Shown: positions 1 through 12,720, counted from the stretch's first letter. The stretch: 64,000 nucleotides of DNA from Nomia melanderi (GCF_051020985.1 NC_135003.1:5542001-5606000), one strand, 5' to 3'. Notes: generated from the sequence alone by a model not told the origin. Numbers and translations: made by a program.

Positions 1-540
1 ATACTATTGAATACGATTAACAAGTTAAATCGTTACTCTTAATTAACATCTTATAATGATAATCAATTAAACATTAAATCTTATACAAATCTTATATCGC
101 ATCGATTAACTTCTTATACAACAATAATAATCAATGTTTTTAACATATAGTGTCACTAATAATCCTGTTATGTAATCTAATATAAAATTTTGATTTCACT
201 TAAAAATTCTGTTGGTTTCAGAGAAAATCTTTGTTTGAATGCAATTTAAAAACTACCAGGAAAAACAGTTTGCATATACGAATCCAACAGCCAATGTTAA
301 ACTCAACTTTGAATTCACTAAGGTGTAGATTTCAGCCAGATATAAAATCAAGTTAAGATTTAAAAGCTCCAAGCAATCGCCGATATTGGGTAACCAGCGT
401 CACCCTTGTTAAGCGAAGGACCATCGGCAACACCAAAGGTTGCGGTAAACTCTAATCCGTCGTGTGCTCGTACAATTCTTTCTTGGACACGAGAATTTCT
501 GGCTATTCCTCTCATTTGGCCGTGACGAGATCGAGAAATA
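1..540. other. AT-rich leading spacer grading into island 1
   Basis: Bases 1-350 are AT-rich with scattered TTAA and TAAT words. From about 360 the composition becomes balanced and leads into the first GC island. I see no gene, repeat or RNA here. Confidence 0.5.
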
Positions 541-1110
541 ATTCAAACCGCGAAAACCTATAATTTTGGTTCGCCGCGTCTCGCTTTAGATCTTATCGTT
601 TGCGAACAAGGGAAGAGAGACAGAAGAGGAGGGAAGGACAAGATACTAAATGGGCGAGGGAAAGAGAGAAACAGAGGGGAAGAGTGAAAGACAAAAAAAA
701 AAGACGAAGAAATATCATCGATACTATTGGTAAATACCGAAATACCGTTCCCGCGGGCGAATGCCGCGGGGACCAGTTTCGTGGTATTCACATTAGTTTT
801 CGATGCGTCGTCGATCCACCATGGCGGGCACAGTTCGATTTCTTCTTCTTCGTCGCGTTCGTCCCTTCCTTTTTCTGCCTATCGATTGCCGGGCAGGCCA
901 CCACTCTTTTTCCACGGTTCCTGGCCCTCGCAAACACGAAACGCCGCGCGAAACGAGCCGCAAAAATCCTTTGTTCGCGCCCACGTGACGTGGTCATGAA
1001 GCGTGTTCCGTTTTGCGCGAGCGACGCTTCTGCGGCTCCGGCCTCGCTTAAACGACCGCACGTCGATGGCAATTAGAGGCGGGGAATCTGACGCTTTGTA
1101 TAAACACCTT
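541..1110. other. GC/CpG island 1 with purine tract and GC hairpin
   Basis: This CpG-containing block starts with a purine-rich plus-strand tract (about 600-712). A GC hairpin at 750-770 has 7-bp arms CCCGCGG/CCGCGGG and a 7-nt loop. Open frames of 60-158 codons lie on both strands and several frames at once, are rich in Arg/Ser, and match no family I know, so I treat them as composition artefacts. A possible CACGTG E-box lies near 982. It could be a promoter or an enhancer. Confidence 0.45.
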
Positions 1111-2249
1111 TTCCGCGTGAATAACACGTTTTCCGTGTACGCATTTTTGTGTAATTGCTGCGACTAATCTTTCGCCAATGCTGCTCGTGACTTTGAGTGT
1201 ACTGTAAATAGAAAATGTTATTTTACTTCAAATGTATAATTACGTACATGGGTAAAGTAGAGTAAGTGTGGGATAATTTGATCAGATTTTTGTAAAGTTT
1301 TGAGCGTATTAAAATTTAGTTTATTACTTAACATATTGTTAATTGGTGACGAGTTGACTAGTATTTCCACAATTCGAATCGTTTACGAATTAAGTTATAT
1401 TTTGACTTTATTCATTTTTACGTGAAGTCTGCATAGGTCTGTTTGAAAATGTTCTAGATCGTATTTGTTGGATTAAATTGTTTGAATTATTTAAAAATAT
1501 TTTTATAATGTTTTTAGATTATACGTATACGTATAGCGAAACGATTCATTATTTGAATTTCATCGTCTGAACCTATGTAAATAAAAAATATATTATGTTA
1601 ATTTTAGGCTTATGATTGATGAAATATTATACACATGAGGAGAAAGTCCGTTAATAAATCACAGTTACTAGCCGAATCTCTCGATCATTAAGGAATTACT
1701 GATTTAGTCGCGACATGGTCCTTCCGAAATCTGAACAAAATTCTTTCCCTTAATTCTAGCAATTTCCAGAGGAGCAGAATACCGCTGAATAAGGTTTTAT
1801 GGCTGGTTCGTACATTCTGGACATTTTGTTTTCGGCCGAGCATTTCACGCTTCCACGGAATGGGAAAGAAGGGCTTAATTATTTTACGAGCGAAACATAA
1901 TCACGCGCAATGATGGTTTTGCATTCCCTTATTTAATTGCTAATCCCTTAACAGCAGATTATGCATTTAATTACTTAATTCCTTTTTTATTGCTTGATGT
2001 AAGCAAATAAGTAACTTAACTGTGTCGGAATATAATAAAAGTTCTTGAAAATTTTTGTTAATACAGCGCAACTTTGATTATTGAATAAGTAACTTTAATT
2101 TTTCATGCCCTATTCTGGTTAATTTGAATTCAATTGAAGAAAATTTACTATACACCGTTTAACAAATCCTAACAACATATAAGTGAATTTTACATGTGTG
2201 CTTTTTATATACATTATTTCAAGTGTATGGAATCTAACACATTTCCTTA
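1111..2249. other. AT-rich spacer with a homeodomain-motif-rich stretch
   Basis: Mostly AT-rich. About 1735-2000 is less AT-rich and packed with homeodomain cores (TAATTA, TTTAATTAC, TTAATTGC) and one TAATCC word, which looks like a conserved non-coding element. No coding frame is visible. Confidence 0.35.
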
Positions 2250-2373
2250 ATTCAATTTTAATGTTAATTCTACATATGGGTTAATATTTCAGTATTAAAC
2301 TAGTACGAGAATTCACATTTCAATATTACACCAACATAAGAGTTAATATTTCAATATTAAACGAACGTAAAAG
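2250..2373 (+). repeat. 31-bp minisatellite, about four diverged copies
   Basis: Units start at 2250, 2281, 2312 and 2343, exactly 31 bp apart. The units at 2281 and 2343 both begin TTAATATTTC and share the core TATTAAAC. The units at 2250 and 2312 are more diverged. The array ends at 2373, directly against the TTAA that flanks the next element. Confidence 0.7.
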
Positions 2374-2700
2374 TTAACCCTTTATAGGCCCGTGTAACTT
2401 TGAAGTTATATACCAATATATTGGCATCTTGTTGATTTATTCCATTTTGCATAGCAAAGTGGCGAATAAAATTAAGTAATTATTTGACTTAAACTTTTAT
2501 ACGCTCAGGCGTGAAAATTCAACGTTGTTGTAATTTCAACATTACAAGGTATATTAATGTATTAAAGTATATTAATTAATACAATTATTAAAATTATTGA
2601 ATACCTAGTTAATTTCTATTTACAGATTGATATTCATTAATTTTGTACTACATACATTTTTTTATAATCACGAAAACAAATCCGGCCTACAGAGGGTTAA
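2374..2700. mobile_element. piggyBac-like MITE with TTAA target duplication
   Basis: TTAA lies at 2374-2377 and again at 2697-2700. Just inside, the left end reads CCCTTTATAGGCC and the right end, reverse-complemented, reads CCCTCTGTAGGCC, matching at 11 of 13 positions. The 319-bp interior has no transposase frame. TTAA duplication with CCC-starting inverted ends is the hallmark of the piggyBac superfamily, so this is a non-autonomous derivative that would need a transposase supplied elsewhere. It sits directly against the 31-bp minisatellite. Confidence 0.8.
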
Positions 2701-2810
2701 AAAATATTATAAAACCGTGTTTGCCAATTAATCATAAAATATTTTAATAGAATCATCGATAACAGTGAGATAATCGAATCAAACTAGACAATCACAAAGT
2801 AGGCAGCCTT
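2701..2810. other. AT-rich joint between MITE and island
   Basis: The bases after the right TTAA (AATATTATAAAACCG) resemble part of the 31-bp minisatellite unit, as expected if the MITE split a fifth unit. Nothing else is seen. Confidence 0.35.
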
Positions 2811-3500
2811 GGTTGAAAAGACGATACCCCCAACGAGGTCGTCCGAAGAGAATCGACAGCCCGGGGCCGTAGTCGCCGCTGTAAATTAATTAATCCCCTA
2901 AACGCGCGCGCAATTAGTTGGCCCGTGGAACGATGAATATTGGAGGATTCCTGAAAAGCGTGGACCCGTGAATTCCGTTCGGCGAATTAATCCCGAAATT
3001 GCGGTAATAAAACAATCGATGCCCACGGCTGTGGATCGTTCGAGCAACGGTCAAGTGGTGGAACGACGCCGAAGGTACCGTTTCGTACCTGAGCTCTGGA
3101 CACAATGAAGCAACCGATACGCGGGTCGCATCGTGCACTCTTCGGGGCCACTTGGTTCTATAAAGCGCGTCTCTGCCACTGGAAAGACCCGGTATATAAC
3201 ATTGTTTCCGAAACAATGGAATTTGCTGCCTCCCTTCTGCTGCCCTCGCGTTGAACTCTCTCCGGCTGTGGTCGGCTACACCTGCGCGGACAAGTGCACT
3301 TGTCCTTTCTTATCGTCGCTGCGCCACGGCAAATTATGATTGCCCTAATTTCTTTTGACTCACGGCTGCACGTCCTTGGGCTCCGCGGGAAGGAGAACAT
3401 TGAGAACACGCTGAGATCAAGTGGTCACCGAAGTCTTACCATCAGGGATGAACCGACCGATAAGCTTGGACTCGTTTCGTAAGGGCAGTAATTAAGGGGT
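2811..3500. other. GC island 2, candidate regulatory element
   Basis: A balanced-GC block with several CpGs. It contains two ATTAATCCC words (about 2889 and 2985); TAATCC is the K50 homeodomain (Otx/Bicoid/Pitx) core. A TATAAAG and a TATATAA word near 3158-3196 could be core-promoter TATA boxes but have no obvious associated gene. Short overlapping frames on both strands are not recognisable proteins. Confidence 0.4.
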
Positions 3501-4250
3501 CGTTCCACTTTATTTGAGGCAAATGGACCAGTTATATTGAGTTTTTGTTGATCGTTGAGTACATGTGTAAGTAATTGTTCTTTTATTTAAGTTTCTATAT
3601 TATCAAGATAATATCTGTCGACAATAACCTATTAATTCTATGTAGATATATTATCTTATCTTCTAATCGTAATTTGACGGAAAGATTTTAGGTATTCGAT
3701 GATTTAGTATGAAGTACAGAGTTTCTTGTGGATGATAGTTTTTATATGTTAGGTAAAATGCAGAAGATAACCTTATAAACAGAGGTTGTTATTAATTGAT
3801 TGTTCAATTAGTCTACTACTAAATTTACTTTATCTTACGTCGTTAAGGAAAATATTATTTACTCTATATTATAAAGGGTGTTTCAGTAAGAATTAGCACT
3901 TGGTTATCTCTGCTATTTTTAGAGATATAAAAAAACTTTGTTACAACTGTACAATTGCTACACTAATTTCTATTCATAAAAACTGTTATAATAGATACCT
4001 TTTATATATAATATATATTTAAATAATTATACGAATAAAACTTTATTTCAATAAGAACCATTATTCATAAATATATCAAATAGCATTTCCAGTGAGTATA
4101 AAAATTGAAAACGCATTTTGTTATTTTATTTTAATGTTCTATTATAACGAATATCATTCATCGTTGCAATTGTATGTTCCGTTCTCAAATGTCATACAAT
4201 GATTTCGTCGATACTGCTTTGTTGCGAATAATTATCGCCAAGAAAATCAG
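3501..4250. other. AT-rich spacer
   Basis: A GGGTGTTTCAGTAAG word near 3880 resembles a transposon terminus, but no partner end was found. Otherwise there is no gene or repeat. Confidence 0.4.
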
Positions 4251-4625
4251 AGAAAGGAGTGAAAGGAATAGAGGTTGAAATGCTTAAGTGTGAGGAGGAA
4301 GAATAGAAAAGAAGAGGAACGATCGTGGCGTCGACGACAATCGGTAATTTCTTCGGTCATCGATCATCGTGGAACGTGACGTGATTGGCCGGCGTTTCGG
4401 GGTTGCCGGTAGAACCAGGGCTTCTGATTGGGTCGCGGCAACTGTGAGAAAATCTCCTGCGAGAGTGCTCAATGCCTGTCGAGCGAGATGATTTATCGCA
4501 ATGACACTCTTTTTTTTCGATTTTCCTTTCGCACACCACTACCAATGGGACCAATAACGCGCTACTGTTTGGGAGATGCAACGCATCGCCGAATTTCAAG
4601 GATGCACATCAATAATTTACAGTAA
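4251..4625. other. GC island 3
   Basis: A short island whose plus strand starts purine-rich (about 4255-4320) and then becomes CpG-rich. Frames on both strands run to 80 codons or less and none is recognisable. Confidence 0.35.
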
Positions 4626-5195
4626 TAATTTTTGAGGTCACAGAAAATGCCTCTCTTTGGATTTTTACTTTTTTTAGAAGTTTTGCAAACAGTTGTATAT
4701 CACTTGTCAATCTAATAATAAAGGAAATAAATAAAAAAATTCTTATTTACGGCAATCGAAAACTATGAATAAAAATTTGACAATATGGTATTTTAGTTGA
4801 AGATTTAATTATTACTGATTTATTGTAATATATAGTAACATGTATAATTATTACAAAAGTTTTACATTATACTTCTTGATAGAAGATTTGTTTAAAACAT
4901 TTTTTATATAATTATTATATATAATATTATTATAATATTATTATATATATACAATTATATATTTATATAATTATTAGGTTTTTAATACCCAACAATTCAA
5001 AATTCAATTGGCACACGATTAAAATTGATTTTATTTTATTCATTCACTTTATCCGTATTTAAGTTTAAAAATCCTTTTCTTTTCGATTTGTATTAACAAT
5101 TAGTAACCAGCTTGTCTATTTTACTGGTAGTATTTATAATTACTATAGAATATAATATATTTGATTAAGTCTGTATCGTCTGACTAGACGAATAC
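4626..5195. other. AT-rich spacer with a near-pure A/T run
   Basis: About 4905-4975 is an almost pure ATTATATA low-complexity tract. No other signal is seen. Confidence 0.5.
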
Positions 5196-5660
5196 TTCAC
5201 GAATCATATTAATCGTTTGATCAACAATCCTCTAATTAGAAATTGAAATGCGGGCTCTAAACAATGGTTTCTAATTGAATCGAACAGCATCGAAGTGAAC
5301 TCGGGGGGAAGGCCCAACTCTTGCGACGTTGCAGTCTCAATCGCGGCTCTTTTTTTCATCCTGGTCGATGACGTGCATCTATGCGGCACGACACTCAGTG
5401 CGTTCGCCGTTATATTCGTAGCATGTAAATAATGCATCCGCTGCACCGCATCGCTGAGCGCTCCTGCGTCGAAATTTTCATAGGAGGGTGCGCTCCCAAC
5501 AATGGACGATGATCGAGCTATTTTTGCAGGTTAGCCGACACGCCGCGTAAAACGATTTTTCGCTGTTGAAGACTCCCCGAATTATTGACGGGCCGAAGGA
5601 ATTAAATTTCACCCGAACAACATTCTCAACTCACGAGGAAACGCAATTTTATGAAATCAT
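5196..5660. promoter_or_regulatory. GC island 4 with two SOX-type words
   Basis: ACAATGG, the SOX HMG-box core, occurs at 5261-5267 and 5499-5505. The first copy is flanked by CTAATTAG and CTAATTG homeodomain cores within about 30 bp. No protein frame is convincing. The regulatory role is inferred from motif content alone. Confidence 0.3.
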
Positions 5661-6600
5661 GAAATTACGAAAAGTAATGGATTAAAGTCATCTACTGAAT
5701 GGACAGGGTTTAAAGATTACTTATATATTGTATAAATAAGTATCAAGTAATAATTAATTAAGTAATAAAACAATACGGTCATAGTAATTGATATACTCTT
5801 TAAAATATAACTTTACTGTTAATAAATAGATATCATTAATTAGAAATATTATTTATCTTATTAATTTCGTGAAGTAATACTATTATTTCAGCAATGAAAA
5901 ATCATATAGTACGTGTGTATACTAGATACAAAGTTCGGTAGAATAGTTCCCTGATTTTGAAAGGTAAATGAAGGGGACTATATGTTGCATCCAAACTTGC
6001 GTAGTACAATTAGGAAGAGCAAAATTTGTTTCGTCAAGCAAGCACTCTCTCATTACCGTGCATTCGATTGCAACATCACAGGAAACGACTAGGCGAGCGA
6101 TGCTGAACTCCAAAATGAAACTTTAGGAACGTATAAGCTGTAATTGTAAGTATTTAGATGAGAACATTTTTAAAGTGGTAAACTAGTATTTGATTAAATA
6201 AGCAAAGTAATAAGCACTGCTGATTTCAATGCTTACTACTCTGCTTATATTACTGATCATAAATATTAAACACTTAAAAAACCAATGTATTTTATTTTTA
6301 TAAATACCAACTGTTTTTCATTTGACCAATACCTAAAATAATACAATAAAACGTAATGCAATATAAGTGAATAACATCTAACTTTCTAACTTCTCTTTCA
6401 AAACCAGCAGATTACACTAATTTATACTGTTCAATGAATAATCAATAACTAAAAAGAAAGTACCAGAAACAAAGAATTGCTAATAACTAAATTATAACTG
6501 ATTAGCCTGCAGACATTATAAGTACGTCCCTCTAGTTACTATCACTCGAATCACAGATCGTATACAGTACCGATTTCCAATACTTTATCCTGTACAAAGT
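5661..6600. other. AT-rich spacer
   Basis: AT-rich, with a slightly GC-richer patch at about 5985-6110. No supported gene or repeat. Confidence 0.4.
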
Positions 6601-7690
6601 AAGTATACGATCGCTTAAACAGTGGAAGGGGCTGTTGTCAGCGAACGTGCAGAGTAGTTTGGAAGAAGATGGCGATCGAATTTATCGGTCGATTACTTAT
6701 GTAGACGCGGCGCGGCGGTTCGGGCTAATGCAGAGGCTGAAGAGTTAATTTAAAGAAGGGACCGTTCCGATTCCGGAATAATGCAAACGTTTCGTTGGTA
6801 TCTGCTTACGAGGACGCGGGATCTGCAGTCTCTTTACGAGGGTGCATGTCAATGACCTCGAGGCCGGGAGTTCGAGTCGAGGGCTGACACACGGGGGTGG
6901 TCCTTGGATCGGGGGATGGGTACGGGGACCGTCGCGTTTCGGCATTTTTCTGATTGCCGTCCTATGGCAGGGGGTGATGAGCTGCTGTCGTTGCTACTTT
7001 GGGGTAGGTCGGCGCAGCAACGCCGCCTTGTGATTTAAGATACGCTGGGAAAAGGAGAAAGGAAATCCGTAAGAGAGGGTTATTTACTGACGGAACTCGA
7101 GACAGTTTATGTTCCACTTTCTCCTTTATTCCTCGATACAACGTTTTTGAATTTCCAGACAACGCCCGTTGAAAATTTGCCAACCATCGTAAATTTATAT
7201 TTTCTATAGGGACAAAGGATTACGTGAACGATGCTTCATGACATAAACGCGACCCGATGCATTACGAAGCAATGTTTTATGTCCGTACGGTTTTTATTTA
7301 TAGAGAAAGCGGAGTCGAGGCATGGGTCGAGGGCTGAACTTTTTGTCGACGTCGCTCGGGAAATGCAAGAATTGATAGTCTTTTAAGCGTTACGTACGAA
7401 GCGAGTCGAGTCGAGAAGGGCCGTCAAGGGACTCTTTAAGCGCCGTCCACAACGAGATTAGATATTGCAAATGGACGTGGCTTATCTCGGACGAAACGGC
7501 TGGCTGGACTTCAGCCCCGTTCGCGATAAGGCCGACTCCGGCCGGATTTCGCGCCCTCTTTTACGGTTCGACAGCAGTTTGCATTTGCATTTTTCTCAAA
7601 TTTTCCTGGCCCTCAACGATTTTCGGTGTGCCTTTTGACGAAGTGATTACAGCCCACTCGTGCTTCATTTTATTCACGCACTATAACTAA
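6601..7690. promoter_or_regulatory. GC island 5 with POU octamer, candidate enhancer
   Basis: A long island. Bases 6894-6930 are G-run rich on the plus strand. The POU octamer ATTTGCAT is at 7583-7590 inside GCATTTGCAT, and a GATA core (CTTATC) lies near 7490. Open frames are short and overlap on opposite strands. The dense mix of words is typical of insect developmental enhancers, but that assignment is inference. Confidence 0.35.
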
Positions 7691-9716
7691 ATGCCGATAA
7701 ATATCAGCTTTATGCTTTATATTTCATTTTATTTAGAAGCAGACTTCGATAAAAGTATATCAGGTCAGTGTATAAGTTCGTTAATGATCGTATTTGAATC
7801 ATATGATGATTCTTTTTTGTGTTAGACGCAGAGTCCCTTTGTACTGGTGGGATACAGAAATTGACCGTAAGCTGGCAAGAAGTTATACATAACGAAGGTT
7901 AATATGTACGTCGTTGATTGAAATAGTAAAGTGTATTTTGTTTTCATTGTATCGAAATTCAAAAAATAAAGTTCCCTATAAATTTATGGATTATTATTCA
8001 TTATACGTAATATAGTACGTTCTTGTAATTTGAAAATATTACGCAATTTTTTTCATCTTATAATTCAAATAATTCTTCTCTTGTTTTCTACTGACAACAT
8101 TAATCTGGTTTTGTTTCGTTTAATGAAATCAGTACGAACTCGATATAAGTTTACTATATAAAATTAGCTGATTCATGTGTTAATGTATGACCAGACGAGA
8201 AGAAAAATTCTACGGCGCTTGCAAACTCCTTCCTATCGTTTGAAAGGGCAAAATTCGTATTTCGTATTCCGTGCAGATCCACGATAGACCGTGACACGTT
8301 TTAAACTGTGGGTAGGGTATGCTCGGAGTCAGCCGAGAGGACTACACGTGGAGTTTGTAATAATGCATGCAATAATTTTTTTAAAAATTCGCTCTCCTCG
8401 AATGATATACATATTTCATCTTCATATTTTTACTGTACTTAATATCACCAGTACTAAACATATTAAGCAATTAAATTAAAAATTAGAACACAATTTCTTA
8501 TAAATATTAAGAAATTTCATTCCTTGACATTTGAAATGATTGCTACTGTTCTATTCGTTGGAATATACGAATTTATTTTTCACTTTTCAATAATTGTAAT
8601 TAATCCATTTGGTAGTTCTAACCTTAACTTCACTATGCCATATGAAATTAAAATGTATTTAAAGATTTAGGATATTTTTGTACGAATACGAGCACTGTAA
8701 AAAGTATTATATTTTCTTTTCATTCTTATGAAAAGTACTTGACATGTAATTTACACGATTTTATAGAAAAATATTGTTATAAGTTATGCCATAAATATCT
8801 TTCGTTGTCTGCTGGCAAAATTTAGTTTGACAACATTTTTAGAAAGATATGAGGCTTACGGAAAATGCAGGAAGTCAATATAAAATTATGTATCCGTTGG
8901 GTATTAAGAAAATGAAAGAAACTTTTAGGACAATCTAATATACAGCAAATATAGTACAGTTATATTGTGCAAGGAAGGAAATAAATCGATGATTGCGAGT
9001 GAAAAATGAAGGCATCATTTAAGTATTACAAATTAACAACAATTTAATTAAAAATGTAATCGTTAGAAAAATTTTAAACATTTACTGTTATAAGCAAAAA
9101 TAGTTAACGATATTTTATAACCTCGACGTAATTCTATGAATGAAAGAAATGAATTGTCGGACGCATTTGGGGTGTGAACAGAACATAGAAGGGATTTTTT
9201 CTCACGCCGACGATGACAGTTCCATCCCTCAAACGGTCCAAGATAAAGCGAGTCTTTAACGAGCACTTAACTGTCCCCTGCCAATAAAAGGAAACTTCGT
9301 TTAACGTGCCTCTATCATTGACACCTTCTCATCTAGTTTTTGATAAATTGAATGCGATTAGACAATGAGTTACTTTATCATCTTGAATTTCTGATGATCC
9401 TTCGCCTCAGATTTAAGTGCAGGATAAGTTTAAGTAACAATTTCACAACTGGTAATCTCAATACGTAATACGTTATAGTTTCAATATTACCATGTAAAAT
9501 AAGAATGTTAATAAAAGAATAATTTGAACACTGTAATATGGTTGTATACAGAGACTACATCATATTTTATGTTACATATCTACAACCCCTTTGTATATCT
9601 TACAATTATTTTTAAAATTCGAAATATTCTTAATCCCATATTTCAAATCAATATATTTCCGAAATCGTCAAAATATGTAATCATTGTAATAATATTAAAT
9701 GTTGCATCCAAGTCGA
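7691..9716. other. AT-rich spacer with two small GC patches
   Basis: Small balanced patches lie at about 8180-8360 and 9120-9310. The first holds a CACGTG near 8346. There is no coding frame above 74 codons and no repeat was noticed before the MITE. Confidence 0.4.
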
Positions 9717-9944
9717 TATGTGAGTCGCCCAGGAGCCAATGCGGTTAAGTCCAGAAAACAAAAATTGAGAAAATTAATGTTTTGGCTTCTGACATTATTA
9801 TACAGCATATATATAGAAAAAACGAAGAAACAAGTAAATTCTTTAATTATTAAAAAGAATATTATTGATTCCATTAAAATTTACAAAAATCAGAAAATAT
9901 GAAAAAATGGACTTAACCGCATTGGCTTCTGAGCGACTCATATG
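9717..9944. mobile_element. 220-bp MITE with 33-bp inverted ends and TATG duplication
   Basis: The left inverted end is 9721-9753 and the right is 9908-9940. They match at 31 of 33 positions (TGAGTCGCYCAGRAGCC followed by AATGCGGTTAAGTCCA). The direct repeat TATG flanks the element at 9717-9720 and 9941-9944. The interior is AT-rich with no transposase. This is a young non-autonomous DNA transposon. I do not recognise its superfamily: TATG could be a 4-bp duplication, or a TA duplication plus chance. Confidence 0.8.
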
Positions 9945-10240
9945 TATTAAAGGGGTAAATACACAGTTTGTTTCAAAAGTTTCCAAATTGAAATCAAGCT
10001 ACCAATATTTCGCGAACTACTCTACGTAAGATAAAAGCATTGCCAACATCCTCTAGTTAAACAGTAACTACAGATATCAATGGTAGTCAAAGACGCAGGC
10101 ACTGAAAGCAAAATCTTCGAGTAGCATGCGTTTGGCGTTGACTGGTACAGGTGATGGTCTGAAATGTAATATATAGGCACAGAACGCCGTAAATTCACAA
10201 GCCGAGGTTCGGCTAATAGTGCTACGGCCATACAATGTTA
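9945..10240. other. Mixed-composition spacer
   Basis: AT-rich, becoming balanced after about 10020. No gene or repeat is supported. Confidence 0.35.
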
Positions 10241-10720
10241 TTAATCACGCGAACGAGCTGGCGAGGGTCTTGCGAACTTAATTAATTAAATAATATAATA
10301 GCTAGAGAAACTAGGGAGCGACTCCTCCCGTTCTCTCTGCTTCCCTGGACTTCCACTTTCCCACCCCTTTCGCCCCGGTTTGTCCTTATTCAATCGTCTC
10401 GTATTCGTCCTCTTTGTCTCTCTCGTATCGGAAACGTCCATCAGCAGCAGCATCCCCGAGGCGCTGTTTCTCTTCGCTGTCCAAACCTCACGGCGAACGC
10501 ACGAGATATCGCTGGTATGCAGCTGTAATTGCGTAATTTCTCCCCGTGTATGCTTGTGCACGCTGGGTGGCGTGTGTTTACGTTTCGGCGGTTATTGTCT
10601 ACCATTCCTCCGTCAAAATAAAGACTCCGACGATTAGGAATGGACCGTAGCGTCGGCAACTCCCGTTGCTCAATCAAGTTCTGTGGACGCTGCTTTTGTT
10701 TCTACGGGTCTTGGATATTA
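10241..10720. other. GC island 6
   Basis: The island opens with TTAATCACGCG and a TTAATTAATTAA homeodomain-like run at about 10277-10290, then turns pyrimidine-rich on the plus strand (10310-10450). Overlapping frames of 77-91 codons on both strands are unrecognised. Confidence 0.35.
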
Positions 10721-11620
10721 GATTTTTTGTAGCTGTAATTAGAAAAAGTGCTGGGGGCATTGTTTTGTTCGTTTCGAGGAATATATCGCACAAATTAATT
10801 GGATAATAGAGTAAATAAATGACTTTCGCTTTGATGTACTGCTAAATTGTTTTACATTATTCAAGAGATTACATATTGATTCTTTGATTGATTTTTTAAA
10901 TTGTTTACATTATATGTTAAGGATTTGTTTAGGTGAATTAGGGGGAAATATTTTTCGGAATAAAACTGTACGGTGTGTTCCCTCGAGTGCACCAAAGACG
11001 CGTAAAAGTGTAAAAACTTTTATGACTTAATGTAATAGATAGCGATATTTTACATCCATAGAGATTTATGGTTCAATATTTATGTCGCCATGTTCAGACA
11101 TTTGCATTCTCTCTTTTAAAATATACTCAAACATTAAGAAACCACTAAAACTGAAGAAATACAGTGTTTAAGTTTTTATAATTACAAAATTATTGGCAAC
11201 AAATTAATTGATAACGAAAAGGTCTTTCCTTCCAGATAATTGGAAATTCTAAATAATAATTATTTACATAATTAAGAAAGCCTTCAGATCATAATTGTTA
11301 GATCATCTGTATCTATCGGCAAAGAGTAATAGATTATATTACAGAATATTTCCATAAAACAATTCTACCATCAACCATTTCTACAATCTCACACATTACA
11401 TTTCAAAACCAATATCAACAAATGACATTCTAACAAAACCATCGATCTTCCATCAATGTCGGAAGATCTGACCAACCAATAAACACGGAAAGATCTATAT
11501 TCCGCTAATCAACAATATTCGCATTCTCCCGAAAGCAACTGATCGCAGTAAAGTCCTTAGATAAAACTGATAAAATTGAACGCGACTGAAATCACAACAC
11601 GGAAAACCAGAACACGCGCG
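10721..11620. other. AT-rich spacer
   Basis: No gene. A short AAAAGT/ACTTTT inverted word lies near 11010. Otherwise unremarkable. Confidence 0.4.
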
Positions 11621-12720
11621 GAACTATTATCCGGCAGCTGCACCGCAACAAGAACGGAGTATCCCTGGCCCATAAAACCGCCGCGAATCTTCGTCCAGAA
11701 CGATCATTTATAATTACAAGCAGCCGGACACGTTAGCCCCACCCCCCGCTCTCCGCACTGGCAGTTACCGCGAAACTGTAGAACACGATTGCAAAGGCAA
11801 ACGGGGCGACTAACTCTGTCGTCATAATTTAGCTAGGCCAGAGTAAGCTTCGACTTATCACCGAAACATGCAACTGGCCGGATGCAACCGATCGATAGTC
11901 TGCCCGATAACCTTGGTCCTGGCTTACGGAAAGAGTTTCGTGTCCCTTCTTCTCGCCCCCTGGTCATTGCTTTATCAGTGGATGCTCGTTTGGCGCCGGC
12001 GGTATGCATCATTAAGCTTCCAGCGTGCCGTAACGCCGACGAAGCTTACTTGCGCGGAGTTCGTACACACGCACGAGGGACACACGGACAAAACACATTC
12101 GCCGGCGCCACATGTACACGCGTGCCAGCGCGCAGCTTCCTCTTACCGCCCACCCTCTTTATTCCATCCTTCACCCTTTCTACCTGTCTCTTTCTTCGTC
12201 CCTCGCGCGGATAAACGAACGAAAAGAGACACACGGACAAGCGAACACGAGGGTGATACGGCGCGTACGCGGACCTTCACACCGACCCGCCCGTTTCGTC
12301 CACCCTTTCAGCCTCCACCACCCTCGAGCTTCAACCCAATTCCCCTTAACGCTAATTTATCTTAATTACATTCTACGCGCGTTGGCTGGCGGCCGCGTGT
12401 GGGTGGCACTCCGCGCGTACCGACGTACGGGAGCGTGTGCGCGCGGCAAGTTTATGCGCGACGGCCGTTAGTCGAATCCTGTGTGGGTGTGTTGCGCATG
12501 CAGACGCGTTTGTAATTGCTGGGCCGCGTTTAGGTATATGTGTTTTCTGGATTTTGCCTCGCGTCGAACGTCCTGCTTCGCTGAATCTCACGTCTGTCGA
12601 GTTTAAGGATAATTTCGAACGCGCGGTCGGTTGATTGCGCGATCCGCGCGCATCGCGAGGAATTGGTTCGAGGTTGACCCGTGAGCAGCTGATTGGGCGA
12701 GCTGGAAGGGTTTCATTTGG
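11621..12720. promoter_or_regulatory. GC/CpG island 7, large, candidate promoter or enhancer
   Basis: One of the most CpG-dense blocks in the window. It holds a CAGCTG E-box near 11636, CATAAA/TTTATAATTA Hox-like words at 11670-11720, and a C-run (CCCCACCCCCC) near 11739. Frames of up to 165 codons overlap on both strands and all look like GC-driven artefacts. A CpG-rich promoter for a non-coding or distant transcript is possible. Confidence 0.35.

Noticed and set aside
3876..3905. GGGTGTTTCAGTAAG resembling an insect transposon terminus
   Set aside because: No inverted or direct partner found nearby; the word alone is not evidence.
6855..6890. GGGAGTTCGAGTCGAGGG, similar to a tRNA T-arm
   Set aside because: No matching acceptor, D or anticodon stems could be placed around it. 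Other GTTCGA words in the window failed the same way.
11868..12365. 165-codon plus-strand frame in island 7
   Set aside because: Overlaps several other frames on both strands, Ser/Pro/Arg-biased, no recognisable family.
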